NCBI GenBank assembly: GCA_903840235.1
Contig: CAIMFE010000057.1
Location: forward strand, 1-15,719
DNA from: an uncultured Opitutia bacterium
GTDB lineage: Bacteria; Verrucomicrobiota; Verrucomicrobiia; Opitutales; UBA953
Reading direction: 5' to 3'
Length of the DNA: 15,719 nt
Below are positions 1-6,926 of the stretch, in pieces; positions within the stretch are counted from its first letter, which is position 1, and every line of letters starts with the position of its first letter. The notes beneath the pieces were generated by a model. That model was given only the letters and a program-made list of their open reading frames with translations. It had not been told where the DNA came from and ran no database searches. A program made the position numbers and the translations under genes.

Positions 1-1011
1 AACGTACAAGCCACCGTCGCGCTGATTAAATCTTTTGGTGCGGAGTTGCTCATCAACGTTGCCCTTCCCTACCAAGATCTTCCGTTGATGGACGCCTGCT
101 TGCATGCGGGCATTCACTACGTCGACACCGCTAACTACGAGCCACCTCACTTAGCTAAGTTTGAATATTCCTGGCAGTGGAATTATCGCGAGCGTTTTGA
201 AAAAGCCGGCTTAATGGCATTACTTGGTTCTGGATTCGACCCAGGCGTGACCAATGTATTCTGTGCCTACGCTCAGAAGCATTTATTCGATACCATTGAT
301 ACCATTGATATCATGGATGCGAATGCGGGCGACCACGGCTATGCCTTTGCTACCAATTTTAATCCCGAAATTAATATCCGCGAAATTACTCAACGTGGAC
401 GTTACTGGGAAAAGGGTGAATGGAAAGAAACCGAACCTCTCGACCCCAAACTTCGAGTTGATTACAACTATCCAGTACTCGGACCTAAGCCTAGCTACCT
501 TCTCTTCCACGAAGAATTAGAATCATTAGCGAAGAATATCAAAGGTCTGAAACGTATTCGTTTCTTTATGACCTTCTCGGATAATTACCTCAACCACCTC
601 AAAGTTCTCCAAAATGTCGGTATGACTCGAATCGACCCCATTGAATTCCAAGGTCACTCGATTGTTCCGATTCAATTCCTCAAAGCCTTATTGCCCGACC
701 CCGCTTCACTGGGTCCACGCACCAAGGGCAAGACCTGTATCGGTTGCGAAATTACCGGCACCAAGAACGGCAAGCCCCGCAAAGTCTTTATCTACAACGT
801 CTGCGACCACCAAGAGTGTTACGCAGAAGTTAAGTCCCAAGCGATAAGCTACACCACGGGCGTTCCAGCAGCTATCGGTGGTGCGATGATTGCCACAGGT
901 AAATGGCTCAAACCAGGCGTTTGGAATATGGAAGAGTGCGACCCCGATCCATTCATGGAAGAATTAAATAAACGTGGCCTCCCTTGGCAGATCCAAGAGC
1001 TGCCCGTTTAA
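1..1011 (+). CDS. Carboxynorspermidine/carboxyspermidine dehydrogenase, 5'-partial
   Basis: The reading frame is open from base 1, so the gene begins upstream; 336 residues are visible of roughly 400 usual for the family. It resembles saccharopine dehydrogenase-like carboxy(nor)spermidine dehydrogenases. By family knowledge these reductively condense aspartate semialdehyde with diaminopropane or putrescine, using NADPH, in the cytoplasm. The visible part holds the end of the Rossmann domain (INVALPYQDLPLMDACLHAG), then YVDTANYEPP, the SGFDPGVTNVF segment and the C-terminal catalytic domain. The TTG at 46 is an internal Leu codon, not the start, because clear family sequence precedes it. Immediate linkage to nspC, the next enzyme of the same route, is the strongest support. 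Whether the substrate is diaminopropane or putrescine cannot be read from sequence alone. A lysine-pathway saccharopine dehydrogenase is the alternative and is less likely given nspC. Confidence 0.88.
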   Translation, partial: NVQATVALIKSFGAELLINVALPYQDLPLMDACLHAGIHYVDTANYEPPHLAKFEYSWQWNYRERFEKAGLMALLGSGFDPGVTNVFCAYAQKHLFDTIDTIDIMDANAGDHGYAFATNFNPEINIREITQRGRYWEKGEWKETEPLDPKLRVDYNYPVLGPKPSYLLFHEELESLAKNIKGLKRIRFFMTFSDNYLNHLKVLQNVGMTRIDPIEFQGHSIVPIQFLKALLPDPASLGPRTKGKTCIGCEITGTKNGKPRKVFIYNVCDHQECYAEVKSQAISYTTGVPAAIGGAMIATGKWLKPGVWNMEECDPDPFMEELNKRGLPWQIQELPV

Positions 1012-1030
1012 ATAAAATCTTCATAACCTA

Positions 1031-1058
1031 AAAAAGCCCGCAGCAATGCGGGCTTTTT
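1031..1058 (+). terminator. Strong rho-independent terminator after the dehydrogenase gene
   Basis: A perfect 12-bp stem (1031-1042 with 1047-1058) closes a GCAA tetraloop at 1043-1046. It has a GC-rich core, AAAAA on the left arm and TTTTT on the right. It begins 19 bases after the stop codon at 1011. The A-run and T-run make it usable on both strands, though only + strand genes flank it. It ends 31 bases before the nspC start, so it may set the ratio of the two polyamine enzymes. Confidence 0.85.
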
Positions 1059-1089
1059 ATTTGCGACTTAATAAATCTCCCCTCACTTA

Positions 1090-2271
1090 TTGGCTGTGTC
1101 CGATCCCCTTTCCGAAGCCTTTAAGAAAATCGACCTCTCGCAGGTGCCTAGCCCCTGCCACGTCCTACACCGCGGCTTACTGGAAAATAATTTAAAGATT
1201 CTTCGCGGAGTCATGGATTGTTCAGGCGCGAAAATTATCTTAGCACTCAAAGGTTTTGCCCAATTCAGCGAAGCTAAACTCATTCGCCAATATCTGGCTG
1301 GTACCACGGCGAGCGGAATTAATGAAGCTCTCTTAGGTCGTGAAGAATTTGACGGCGAAGTGCATGCCTATTCACCGGCATTTAAAGACGATGAGTTTGT
1401 GCATCTCCTGAGAGTCGCTGACCATATTTCTTTTAATTCGATTAATCAGTGGAAGCGACATCAGGCCGCCGCGAAATCTGCGACTCGTAAAGTTTCCTTT
1501 GGTCTGAGAGTAAATCCCGAACACGCCGAGGTTGAGGTCGAACTGTATAATCCTTGTGCTTCGGGTTCACGTCTGGGCGCACTTCGCTCTGAGATCAAAT
1601 CAGCGAGTGATTTAGAGGGACTAGAAGGCCTCCACTTCCATACCATGTGTCAGCAAGGTGCCGATGTACTAGAGCGTACCGTGGCGGCTTTTGAGAAAAA
1701 GTTCGGAGAGTTTATTCCCCAAATGAAATGGGTGAACTTCGGTGGTGGACATCACATCACGCGCCCAGGTTACGATATCGAACTACTCGTTAAAATTATC
1801 AAAAACTTTAAGGCTAAGTGGGGACAACATATTCAAGTCTACCTCGAACCTGGTGAAGCTGTTGGCATTGGCACCGGCGTACTCGTAGGAACTGTTTTAG
1901 ATCTAGTTCATAACGGTGTAGATATCGCCATCATCGATGTGTCGGCGACTAACCACATGCCTGACACCTTAGAGATGCCTTATCGGGCTGATATCCTCGG
2001 TGCTGATATGCCAGGCGTCCTGCCTCACACCTATCGACTCGGTAGCGTCACCTGCCTAGCGGGCGATGTGATTGGCGACTACTCTTTCGCAGAGCCTTTG
2101 AAGATTGGACAGCGCATCCTATTCATGGATATGTCGCATTATACCTTTGTTAAGAATACTACCTTTAACGGTGTACCGCTGCCAGCCATTGCCACTTATG
2201 ATCCGCAGTCAGGCAAGGTGCAGGTTGTGAGAAAATTCGGTTACGCAGATTACAAGAATCGCCTGTCGTAA
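1090..2271 (+). CDS. nspC: Carboxynorspermidine/carboxyspermidine decarboxylase
   Basis: This is a PLP-dependent fold-III (alanine racemase fold) decarboxylase of 393 residues, close to the family's usual length of about 380. By family knowledge it removes CO2 from carboxynorspermidine or carboxyspermidine to give norspermidine or spermidine. Visible features in order are: the PLP lysine in LALKGF (Lys54), TTASGINEA at 72-80, HFHTMCQQ at about 182-189, the glycine loop NFGGGHH at 216-222, EPGE at 253-256, the TCLAGDVIGDYSF segment with Cys322 and Asp326 typical of the substrate pocket, and a C-terminal YTFVKNTTFNG. The start is uncertain. Two in-frame stops sit at 1069-1074, and after them only TTG 1090 and GTG 1096 are usable starts before the family homology begins. 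No Shine-Dalgarno sequence is visible. It follows the matching dehydrogenase, from which it is separated by a hairpin terminator. Confidence 0.93.
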   Translation: MAVSDPLSEAFKKIDLSQVPSPCHVLHRGLLENNLKILRGVMDCSGAKIILALKGFAQFSEAKLIRQYLAGTTASGINEALLGREEFDGEVHAYSPAFKDDEFVHLLRVADHISFNSINQWKRHQAAAKSATRKVSFGLRVNPEHAEVEVELYNPCASGSRLGALRSEIKSASDLEGLEGLHFHTMCQQGADVLERTVAAFEKKFGEFIPQMKWVNFGGGHHITRPGYDIELLVKIIKNFKAKWGQHIQVYLEPGEAVGIGTGVLVGTVLDLVHNGVDIAIIDVSATNHMPDTLEMPYRADILGADMPGVLPHTYRLGSVTCLAGDVIGDYSFAEPLKIGQRILFMDMSHYTFVKNTTFNGVPLPAIATYDPQSGKVQVVRKFGYADYKNRLS

Positions 2272-2277
2272 AGAATG

Positions 2278-2301
2278 CGACGGCGATAAATCGCTACGTC
2301 G
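2278..2301 (+). terminator. Weak bulged hairpin after nspC
   Basis: CGACG (2278-2282) pairs with CGTCG (2297-2301), and GCGA (2283-2286) with TCGC (2291-2294), around a TAAA loop and a 2-base bulge. The AT-rich run that follows (TTAATTTATAAAA) gives a plausible but weak terminator for nspC. It starts 7 bases after the stop codon. Confidence 0.4.
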
Positions 2302-2320
2302 TTAATTTATAAAATAAAAA

Positions 2321-2340
2321 GGGCCGACTTTCGTCGGCCC
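2321..2340 (-). terminator. Rho-independent terminator of the porin gene
   Basis: A perfect 8-bp GC-rich stem (GGGCCGAC 2321-2328 with GTCGGCCC 2333-2340) encloses a 4-base loop. Read on the - strand it is followed at once by TTTTTATTTTAT (2320 down to 2309), the U-tract of an intrinsic terminator, 30 bases past the porin stop. On the + strand the following bases are not T-rich. It therefore acts mainly for the porin and only as a physical barrier for convergent nspC transcripts. Confidence 0.82.
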
Positions 2341-2370
2341 TCGAAGTGCTATGAAACTAAACTATTGAGC

Positions 2371-3762
2371 TTAGAACGCTACTTGAGCCTGGAGACGAAT
2401 CGCGTCAACTGTGGCTTTGTTGCCAGAAGTGACTACGCCATTGAGCGCAGCTGCACCGGTTGCAGATGAAGTTGATCCAAGTGTGCCGTTGAAGTTCGCA
2501 CGCTCATAACCAAACTGAATCTTAGCGTTTGGACCATAAACAGCAGTACCGAGTGCATTCAAGGTGAAGTAATAATTCACACCGAGGTACCAAGCGTCAG
2601 ACTTATTGAAGAAGTTACCAGTGTTACCAGCAGCAAGGGCGGTTTGTTTTGTACCGTTAGCGTAATCACGCTCTAAGGTGTTAATATCAAGACCACGGCC
2701 ATCAGTATCTAACTTGGTGTAACGAACTACGCCTTCGAAGTTGTCGTTGATCTTGTAAACAACTGTAGCGTTATAACCTTCTGGCTTATGGTCACGGGAT
2801 GCACCGTCTTGGGTGTCATTAAGCTTGGTGCTCATGTACTCACCCATTGCGGTCCAGTTGAAGTACTGAACTTGTACGAAAGGATTGTAGCCTTCCATAG
2901 TGGCATTCTTGTTAGCTGCGGCAGTAGCATCGAAGAACTTGTTCTTACCGTAGTTTACGCCGATTGCGTATTTCTCGTTGTCTGAAACTTTATTGTTCCA
3001 AACTAAGTTAGCGTAGTAACCGAGATCATTCTGACCTTTACCGGCAGCAGTGAAGTCGCGATTGCCGTTAGTTACAGCAAGACCGTACTCAAGACCTTGA
3101 GGATTAGCTACGCTGTTGAAGAAGAGACCAACGTGGTGGGCACCAAAGCCAAGACGACCATTCTTTTCAGCTTCGTTCCAGTAGCGATTGGTGATACCAC
3201 GCTCAACAGTGAGGAGCTTGGATGAAGAAGCTTTGAAGAGTGAGGAGAGAGTGCTCTCTTCATAACCCCAAGCTACTTTGCGGTAACCGAGATCGAAAGA
3301 ACCATAAGTGTCAGCATAGCTGAGCATTGCACGGTCAATCCAGGAACTTGCGCTAGAAGTAGTGTTACCTGAGATATCCATAACGAGATTACCCGTAATG
3401 CCTTCACCCACGTCAGCGAGAAGCTCGACGTAGAGACGACGCATAATAAAGCCTTGTTGGCTTGGCAGAGTTTTTACAGCACCGGTGGAACCTGTGGTAT
3501 AAGAGCTTCCGAAGCTTTGGAATTGAGTTTGGAAATAACCAGAGATGGTTAAGCGCTTAGTTGCATCTTCTTTTGGGAAAACGCGGCCAACGCCAGAAGC
3601 GGTACGAGCTTGTGAAGCTTCGTCCAATGTCTTGGCGCGCTCTTCAGCGGTGATGAGGCCTTTCTTGACCAAGAGATCAAGAGTAGCTTTGTCTTGCGCA
3701 AACGAAGATACAGCAGTGAGTGCCGCAGCTGCGATGAGCATGGATTTGAGGGTAGTGTTCAT
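2371..3762 (-). CDS. Outer-membrane porin, OprO/OprP-like
   Basis: The 463-residue product has a clear signal peptide (Lys near the N-terminus, hydrophobic stretch, cleavage likely after SSFA near residue 22). A short helical segment follows, including LVKKGLITAEERA at about 31-43. From about residue 70 there is a long run of alternating polar/aromatic strands such as LTISGYFQTQFQSFG, typical of a beta barrel. It ends in AQVAF, and a terminal Phe is the usual outer-membrane assembly signal. Barrel length and the early strands fit the phosphate-selective porin O/P type, but ion selectivity cannot be judged by eye. It stands alone, convergent with nspC, with its own terminator. The ATG at 3762 is chosen because the signal peptide starts there; no Shine-Dalgarno is seen. 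Such porins are often among the most abundant envelope proteins. Confidence 0.88.
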   Translation of the reverse strand: MNTTLKSMLIAAAALTAVSSFAQDKATLDLLVKKGLITAEERAKTLDEASQARTASGVGRVFPKEDATKRLTISGYFQTQFQSFGSSYTTGSTGAVKTLPSQQGFIMRRLYVELLADVGEGITGNLVMDISGNTTSSASSWIDRAMLSYADTYGSFDLGYRKVAWGYEESTLSSLFKASSSKLLTVERGITNRYWNEAEKNGRLGFGAHHVGLFFNSVANPQGLEYGLAVTNGNRDFTAAGKGQNDLGYYANLVWNNKVSDNEKYAIGVNYGKNKFFDATAAANKNATMEGYNPFVQVQYFNWTAMGEYMSTKLNDTQDGASRDHKPEGYNATVVYKINDNFEGVVRYTKLDTDGRGLDINTLERDYANGTKQTALAAGNTGNFFNKSDAWYLGVNYYFTLNALGTAVYGPNAKIQFGYERANFNGTLGSTSSATGAAALNGVVTSGNKATVDAIRLQAQVAF

Positions 3763-3799
3763 AGGATAGTATGTGATGAAAGCACCGACACCTTACCAT

Positions 3800-3826
3800 T
3801 TTTAGACTTCAATCGTATGTCTAAAA
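3800..3826 (-). promoter_or_regulatory. Inverted repeat in the porin upstream region
   Basis: TTTTAGAC (3800-3807) and GTCTAAAA (3819-3826) form perfect 8-base arms around an 11-base spacer, 38 to 64 bases upstream of the porin start. It could be an operator for a dimeric regulator or a hairpin in the 5' leader. A TTGTCA hexamer lies just upstream on the - strand (3833 down to 3828), but no good -10 is found at the right spacing, so a promoter is not called. Confidence 0.4.
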
Positions 3827-3885
3827 TGTGACAAGTGCGTGACTATGCTGCTGGCTTTGTTTATTTTTTACTAAAAATTAGCAAA

Positions 3886-4761
3886 TTACCCCATCGAATC
3901 CATAATTTCGCTCAAACCTTCAAAAATAGAGGAGAACCGAGGCCTCCAATTTAATTCAGTCAATGCCCGGGTGTTATCAATAAATCGACTGGGCTGCGTT
4001 CGACCACCCCGCTGCATTCTGGGTCCAGCAGGTGCGTTGATGTCAAAGATTGGCTCACCCTTACCGAGTTTTTTTGCAGTCCACTGAATGAGTTCATCTT
4101 TCCGCACAGGATGACCATCCGTAATATTATAAACACGCGAACCGGTTGGACCACCCAAACAAGCCGCTAAAATCGCACTCGCTGCGTCATCGCGATGCAG
4201 GTAATTAATTAAGTGATCCGTGCGACCACCAAAAACGAGTTCACCACGCATGAGTTGGTTGAGTAAGTGGTGACGACCAGGACCATAAAGCCCGCCGAGT
4301 CGCAGCACCCGCGTATTTTGAATCTTGGAATTTAAAACAGATTTCTCTCCGGCTAAAATAATATCCGCAATGGTTTCTCCACCCGCGACACTATCTTCAG
4401 TCACACGAGCGCCGTCATCCTGACGATATACACCCGTTGAACTTGTAAAAATAAAACAGCTCACCTTCGTTTGCTCAGCCCAACAAATCGCATTTTTAAC
4501 CCCTAAATCATAGGCTAAAGTATATGCGTCAGGACCGCCTCCACCCGTGCTTGCAGCATAAACAACCACATCGAAATCACTAGGTAGCACCGACCAATCA
4601 GGACTAGAAATATCAAAGGCCAAACTCGGTATGCCCGACGACTCTAATTGTTGTTTTGATTTATCGGATCGAACCACTCCTACAACTTCGTGACCTTGAG
4701 ACTTTGCTAAGTGGGCTAAAGCCGTCCCAATATAACCACATCCCAAAATAATAATTTTCAT
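3886..4761 (-). CDS. Atypical NAD(P)-binding SDR / epimerase-like protein (YeeZ-like)
   Basis: This is a 291-residue extended-SDR protein. The N-terminal Rossmann motif reads GCGYIGTAL (7-15), followed by YAASTGGGG (68-76), TSSTGVY (106-112), the LRLGGLYGPGR segment (about 153-163) and HRDDAASAI (189-197), which all fit the NAD-dependent epimerase/dehydratase fold. The catalytic Tyr-x-x-x-Lys of true SDRs is not present: where it should fall the sequence is LAGEK (136-140), with Leu in the Tyr position. That is characteristic of the YeeZ-like atypical SDRs, whose substrates are not settled. It starts 2 bases after the lpxB stop (TAA-TC-ATG), so it is almost certainly co-translated with lpxB and may act on an envelope sugar or simply be a metabolic passenger. 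Substrate not recognised. Confidence 0.78.
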   Translation of the reverse strand: MKIIILGCGYIGTALAHLAKSQGHEVVGVVRSDKSKQQLESSGIPSLAFDISSPDWSVLPSDFDVVVYAASTGGGGPDAYTLAYDLGVKNAICWAEQTKVSCFIFTSSTGVYRQDDGARVTEDSVAGGETIADIILAGEKSVLNSKIQNTRVLRLGGLYGPGRHHLLNQLMRGELVFGGRTDHLINYLHRDDAASAILAACLGGPTGSRVYNITDGHPVRKDELIQWTAKKLGKGEPIFDINAPAGPRMQRGGRTQPSRFIDNTRALTELNWRPRFSSIFEGLSEIMDSMG

Positions 4762-4763
4762 GA

Positions 4764-5954
4764 TTACTTGGGATTTATGAAACTAGAAATCCACTCAACC
4801 GGGGTTGATCCCGCTTGAGCAGAGAGAAGGGTGAAAAGTTCTTTGGCGTCGGCCTGCGCTGATTGCCGAACCGAAGAATCTTCCACGCATAACTTAAGTC
4901 TTTCCGCTAAAGACTCAGGTTCACACTCCGTCTGCAAATACTCGGGCCAGGCTTGACGTTTTAATAAAATGTTCGCGATGCCCAGATTGTCGATTCTCCC
5001 AGCAATGAGTCGACGTCCCACCCACCAGGTTAAGGGATTAGCCCGATAAACCACCGCTCCAGGAATACCCGCTAATGCTACGGTTAATGACATGGTTCCA
5101 GAACTGACTAGTGCCGCGCTTGCAGCGACATCACCCTCACCTACGGGATGTAAATCAATGCCCTTCGCCTGATTTCCATATTCAGCGCAGAGTCGATAAA
5201 GCTCCGCATGCACTGCACCACCCGTGTGTAAAACCACCGCTCTCTTCTTTGGATAATTTTTTCGGAACAGAGCGAAGGCTTCGATCAAGGTCGGGAAAAT
5301 TTTCTTAACGGGCTTGGGGCGACTTCCGGGTAAAAGTAAAATGGGACCATTAGGGTCATAAGATAAATTAGAATGATGACCTGGCTCAGCAAAAGGATGT
5401 CCCACAAATTGGGCATCTAATTTAGTGTCCTTATAAACCGCGGGCTCAAAAGGAAAAATAGTTCCAAGAGCATCTAGGTCGCGGGCCATCGAAAATCGGC
5501 GATTAGGTTTCCAGGCCCATAATTGTGGGCTTACATATTGAATCACTTGCGTTTTACCGCCGCCCTTAACCGAAATTCCAGCCTTACGTAATTCATTCGC
5601 AAATCGTAAATTCAATCCAGGGTAGTCGACTAAAATAACTAAACCGGGCTTCCATTCCTTTGTCCATTCTACCATCCGAGAAAAAAGTTTTTTGTAAAAA
5701 GGATACGCAGCTAAAACTTCGACAATTCCTACAGCAGAAAACCCTGTCATATCGAAAAGTAATTGTGCTCCAGCCTCACGGAGACTCGGTCCACCAAACG
5801 CAGCGATTTTCAATTGAGGATTTTTCGTTAATAACTCCTTAACAATTTTAGCAGCATGCTGATCGCCCGAATGTTCTCCGGCTAAAATCAATACATCAAC
5901 CCCGCCCGCACGTGGACGTTCAAATTTTGCTGGGATTGAAGGGAAAGCGCTCAT
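4764..5954 (-). CDS. lpxB: Lipid-A-disaccharide synthase
   Basis: This 396-residue GT-B glycosyltransferase of family GT19 joins UDP-diacylglucosamine and lipid X to make the lipid A disaccharide at the inner face of the inner membrane. Visible family marks are LILAGEHSGDQHA (22-34), LVDYPGLN (108-115), QYVSPQLWAWKPNR (139-152), FPFEPAVY (167-174), FVGHP (183-187), LLLPGSR (206-212), SSGTMSL (284-290), VVYRANPLTW (301-310), and a C-terminal NILLKRQAWPEYLQ that matches the usual PEL(L)Q region. Two usually conserved positions differ: the acidic residue expected after SGTxxL is Thr291, and the PDFN motif reads PGLN. The overall match is still convincing. The start ATG overlaps the upstream oxidoreductase stop by 4 bases, and the SDR gene follows after 2 bases, so this is one operon. 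Confidence 0.92.
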   Translation of the reverse strand: MSAFPSIPAKFERPRAGGVDVLILAGEHSGDQHAAKIVKELLTKNPQLKIAAFGGPSLREAGAQLLFDMTGFSAVGIVEVLAAYPFYKKLFSRMVEWTKEWKPGLVILVDYPGLNLRFANELRKAGISVKGGGKTQVIQYVSPQLWAWKPNRRFSMARDLDALGTIFPFEPAVYKDTKLDAQFVGHPFAEPGHHSNLSYDPNGPILLLPGSRPKPVKKIFPTLIEAFALFRKNYPKKRAVVLHTGGAVHAELYRLCAEYGNQAKGIDLHPVGEGDVAASAALVSSGTMSLTVALAGIPGAVVYRANPLTWWVGRRLIAGRIDNLGIANILLKRQAWPEYLQTECEPESLAERLKLCVEDSSVRQSAQADAKELFTLLSAQAGSTPVEWISSFINPK

Positions 5955-6895
5955 GCACGCTGCATTCCTGCGCGAATCTGTTCCGTGATTTTAATCGCGA
6001 CATCTAATGCGTTACGTCCCAACTCACCGGAGACCTTTGGACTTTTTCTTTCACGCACACAGCTAACGAATGAGTTTAATTCCACGGCGAGAGGCTCGGC
6101 CTTCTCAATCGGAATCTCTTCTTTAATGATGCCACCAGGAACGCTCGGATCGATACGCACGGTGTGACCTTTTTGCTCCATGAAATCAATCGAAAGATAT
6201 CCGCCATTTTGGAAGACACGAATTTCACGATTCTTCTTCAGCGAAACTCGGCTCGCATTCAAATTAGCCACACAGCCGTTCTTAAAAAGAATTCGAGCGT
6301 TAGCAATGTCTTCGGTTTTGGTTACCACGGATACGCCGACTGCATCAATTCTCTCCACAGGAGAATTAGCCAATTGTAAAACGATCCCAATATCGTGAAT
6401 CATTAAATCTAGCACTACACCTACCTCAGTACCACGCGGAGTAAACGGTGCTAATCGTTCGGCGGTGATGTAACGCGGATTGGTAACGGTTTTCTCTAAA
6501 GAGGACATCACTGGATTATAATGTTCGATGTGACCTACTTGAACAATCCGTTGAGATTCGTGGGCGGCATTCAGAATTTGTGATGCCTCTTCCAGCGTTA
6601 CGCACAAAGGCTTCTCAATTAAAAGATGACATCCCTTTTTCAGGAGTGGAATGGCAACCTCAGCGTGTAAATTGGTCGGAACAACGACACTCACTGCGTC
6701 ACAGGCTGCTGCCATTTCATCTAATGATAAAAATCTTTTACACTTGTGCTTGGCACAAATTTCCTGGGCCCGCTCATCGTTGGGTTCATAAATCCCGGCG
6801 AGCTCCGCATCAGGTAAGGTGGAGTAAATACGGGCATGATGTTGACCGAGTGAACCGGTCCCCACTACCCCACAACGAATTCGCGCAGCAGCCAT
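5951..6895 (-). CDS. Gfo/Idh/MocA oxidoreductase next to lpxB (GnnA-like candidate)
   Basis: The 314-residue product has an N-terminal Rossmann domain with GTGSLGQHHA (12-21), the dinucleotide/substrate motif EKP (94-96), GHIEHYNP (121-128), and the DLMIHD motif (163-168) carrying the family's catalytic His/Asp. The C-terminal half is the alpha/beta substrate domain. Family members oxidise or reduce sugar hydroxyls with NAD(P). Overlap with lpxB by 4 bases (ATGA) points to a nucleotide sugar or lipid A precursor as substrate. GnnA, which oxidises UDP-GlcNAc at C3 for diamino lipid A, belongs to this family and is often encoded near lpxA/lpxB. The partner aminotransferase GnnB is not seen here, so the GnnA role is inference. 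It starts 31 bases after clpB without a terminator; no Shine-Dalgarno is visible. Confidence 0.85.
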   Translation of the reverse strand: MAAARIRCGVVGTGSLGQHHARIYSTLPDAELAGIYEPNDERAQEICAKHKCKRFLSLDEMAAACDAVSVVVPTNLHAEVAIPLLKKGCHLLIEKPLCVTLEEASQILNAAHESQRIVQVGHIEHYNPVMSSLEKTVTNPRYITAERLAPFTPRGTEVGVVLDLMIHDIGIVLQLANSPVERIDAVGVSVVTKTEDIANARILFKNGCVANLNASRVSLKKNREIRVFQNGGYLSIDFMEQKGHTVRIDPSVPGGIIKEEIPIEKAEPLAVELNSFVSCVRERKSPKVSGELGRNALDVAIKITEQIRAGMQRA

Positions 6896-6907
6896 AAGGC
6901 GAAGATT

Positions 6908-6921
6908 TACGGACTACGGAC
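6908..6921. repeat. Perfect tandem 7-mer duplication
   Basis: TACGGAC occurs twice in direct succession (6908-6914 and 6915-6921), filling nearly half of the 31-base gap between clpB and the oxidoreductase gene. It is probably a replication-slippage duplication that changed the spacing. It forms no hairpin and has no T-tract, so it is not a terminator. Confidence 0.6.
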
Positions 6922-6926
6922 AACCT

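Noticed and set aside
289..315. Tandem GATACCATT repeat (two exact copies and one degenerate)
   Set aside because: It is in frame inside the dehydrogenase gene and codes DTI-DTI-DIM, a normal strand; no sign of an expanding repeat.
3828..3833. TTGTCA as a -35 for the porin
   Set aside because: No acceptable -10 lies 15-19 bases downstream on the - strand.
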